Shown here one piece after another: positions 62,925-64,000 of a DNA stretch of 64,000 nt; positions within the stretch are counted from its first letter, which is position 1, and the number at the start of each line of letters is the position of its first letter. The position numbers were made by a program, and so were the translations under genes. The DNA lies in NCBI GenBank assembly GCA_049610385.1, contig JBMYZL010000006.1, forward strand, positions 66,504 to 130,503. The letters run 5' to 3'. Source of the DNA: JBMYZL01 sp049610385. GTDB lineage: Bacteria > Bacteroidota > Bacteroidia > Flavobacteriales_D > Sanyastnellaceae. The notes under the pieces are model-generated. The model had not been told where the DNA came from. It made no database searches and saw only the letters and a list, made by a program, of their open reading frames with translations.

Positions 62925-64000
62925 ATGCGTTCTCACATCCTGGTCGCATTTGCATTGACCTTTTTTGCTGGATTGACCTTTGCTCAGTCTTACACCATGA
63001 CCATCGAAGAATTTGCCGTCGATGGAGTACCTGGAACCACAACTTATCGCTTCTACATGGACATGCTCAACCCAGACGACGAGTTGAGTGGTGTTTTCGG
63101 AAATGCCTCCACACCATTGTCTATCAACACGACCAATGGCTTCTACAATGATGCTGCGGCCTTGGGTTCCACAGCAGATGGCATCAATCCGTTGTTTTTG
63201 GCACCGCCCTTTGATGCCAGTTTCCCCTTTCTCCCTTATGACAGTTGGGCAACCATAGGCATCTCACAACAGCCAGGTGATGGTGAAGCGGAAGTACTTA
63301 CCATTGAAGACCCGAACACCCCCTGGATTGGCACATTTGATGCATCCAGCACCTTGAGTGGGCAAGATGTCAGCATATCTGACGAAATTGGCGGGGCATG
63401 GTTCGTTGTTCCTGGAAGCACAAACGGCATCCCAGATGCGACAAACCAGCGCGTGCTTTTTGCGCAAATCACCGCCGACGCACCCCCTTCAGGTACCGTC
63501 AACCTGCAGTTTTTTCCCAATGGCGATGGAGATCGCCGTTTCGGGTTTCACTTCGATGGACCGGGGGTTTACACAGGATTTTGTATCGCAACTGAAGACT
63601 TCCCCTGTGATTCTGAAGATGTTCCAGGGTGCATGGATTCAACCGCTTGCAATTTCAATGCGGATGCCACCACGGACGACGGAAGTTGTGCGATTGCCGA
63701 CGACCCTTGCGAAATCTGCAACGCAGATGGTGGCGTCACCCTCCAAGACGCTGACGAGGATGGCGTGTGCGATGGCGATGAAATCGCAGGATGTCAAGAC
63801 AGCACCGCATGCAACTTTGACGCCGATGCCACAGATGCTGGGACTTGTGTGTTCGCCGATGATCCTTGCGAAATCTGCAATGCGGATGGCGGCGTCACCC
63901 TCCAAGACGCTGATGAGGATGGCGTGTGCGATGGCGATGAAATCACAGGATGTCAAGACAGCACCGCATGCAATTACAACCCCGATGCCACGGATGCTGG
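62925..64000 (+). CDS. Secreted Cys-rich repeat protein, 3' end outside window
   Basis: The first 358 codons are visible; the frame is open to the right edge. A signal peptide ends GLTFAQ. About 210 residues of unrecognised beta-rich sequence follow, then Cys-rich acidic repeats beginning near residue 235 (GCMDSTACNFNADAT, DDPCEICNADGGVTLQDAD, EDGVCDGDEI). These repeats are the same kind as the shorter Cys modules in the giant protein at 47406-51353. The protein is probably a surface protein with many calcium-binding or disulfide-stabilised modules. The C-terminus, where a T9SS signal would be, is not visible. Confidence 0.85.
   Translation, partial: MRSHILVAFALTFFAGLTFAQSYTMTIEEFAVDGVPGTTTYRFYMDMLNPDDELSGVFGNASTPLSINTTNGFYNDAAALGSTADGINPLFLAPPFDASFPFLPYDSWATIGISQQPGDGEAEVLTIEDPNTPWIGTFDASSTLSGQDVSISDEIGGAWFVVPGSTNGIPDATNQRVLFAQITADAPPSGTVNLQFFPNGDGDRRFGFHFDGPGVYTGFCIATEDFPCDSEDVPGCMDSTACNFNADATTDDGSCAIADDPCEICNADGGVTLQDADEDGVCDGDEIAGCQDSTACNFDADATDAGTCVFADDPCEICNADGGVTLQDADEDGVCDGDEITGCQDSTACNYNPDATDA
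63627..64000 (+). repeat. Tandem repeats of 162/159 bases inside the Cys-rich protein gene
   Basis: Unit 1 (63627-63788, 54 codons) and unit 2 (63789-63947, 53 codons) are followed by the first 53 bases of unit 3. Long stretches, such as the one starting GGATGTCAAGACAGCACCGC, are identical between units 2 and 3. The array continues past the window. Confidence 0.9.

Noticed and set aside
63627..64000. CRISPR-like regular repeats
   Set aside because: The repeats are in frame, code for Cys-rich modules, have no unique spacers and no cas genes are nearby.
1..64000. rRNA, tRNA, insertion sequences, prophage, or classical antiphage defence systems
   Set aside because: No cloverleaf-like segment, rRNA motif, transposase, integrase, terminal repeat or defence-type gene was recognised on either strand.

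Overview
The window looks like chromosome of a free-living, probably marine member of the Bacteroidota, most likely near the Flavobacteriales. The evidence is: type IX secretion (T9SS) sorting domains on secreted proteins; two SusC/TonB-type receptors with carboxypeptidase-regulatory N-terminal domains; small Bacteroidota families (DUF3822, Lacal_2735-like, DUF1573, DUF3575); a fused branched-chain 2-oxoacid dehydrogenase E1; almost no Shine-Dalgarno sequences; and TAnnTTTG-type promoter boxes. GC looks close to 50 percent by eye, high for the class. Genus cannot be assigned from sequence reading alone. Coding density is very high: no gap exceeds about 300 bases, the longest being about 200 bases at 47203-47405 and 62721-62924. 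No rRNA, tRNA, CRISPR array, insertion sequence or prophage was seen.

Layout. 1-13 kb is a housekeeping core: cinA (cut by the window edge), a secreted sialidase-like T9SS protein, the rsfS-ftsH-cdsA-psd operon, birA, a SRPBCC protein, pyrE, NUDIX, a degenerate thioredoxin-like protein, coaD, rsmD, DUF3822 and a membrane protein. 13-23 kb holds a RecD-like helicase, ndk, a PspC-GNAT pair, rocD, a cysteine/cystathionine synthase, a LolC/E-like permease, a NamZ-type (DUF1343) muramidase, a lipoprotein and a MacB-like permease. 23-32.7 kb holds aconitase, an outer-membrane barrel protein, a PdeM-like phosphoesterase, a TlpA-type lipoprotein, an unknown protein, the ppk1-ppx polyphosphate operon and a peroxiredoxin.

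32.8-36.5 kb has a TonB receptor and a secreted EGF/beta-propeller protein. 36.5-44 kb is a photorepair island of nine tightly packed minus-strand genes. It encodes three photolyase/cryptochrome paralogues from three subfamilies (CRY-DASH, FeS-BCP and a divergent lineage) with a flavin reductase, an SDR protein, an alpha/beta hydrolase, two mini-proteins (DUF2256 and Lacal_2735-like) and one unknown protein. 44-54.4 kb has valS, a DUF1573 protein, a giant secreted protein built from two tandem esterase-like domains that both lack the nucleophile serine, and a second TonB receptor. 54.5-64 kb has an S4 protein, the E1 dehydrogenase, psuG, obgE, adk, lpdA (E3 subunit), a secreted hydrolase and the start of a Cys-rich repeat surface protein that runs off the right edge.

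The most unusual pattern is regulatory. At least seven unit-leading genes have a TAnnTTNG box ending exactly 4 bases before the start codon, and several more have it 5-6 bases before. This places the predicted transcription start at or next to the start codon and suggests widespread leaderless mRNAs. The other main candidates are the photorepair island, a perfect 10+10 palindrome between aconitase and its divergent permease, and a shared C-terminal EF-hand/dockerin-like tail ending in FGxxC on two exported proteins.
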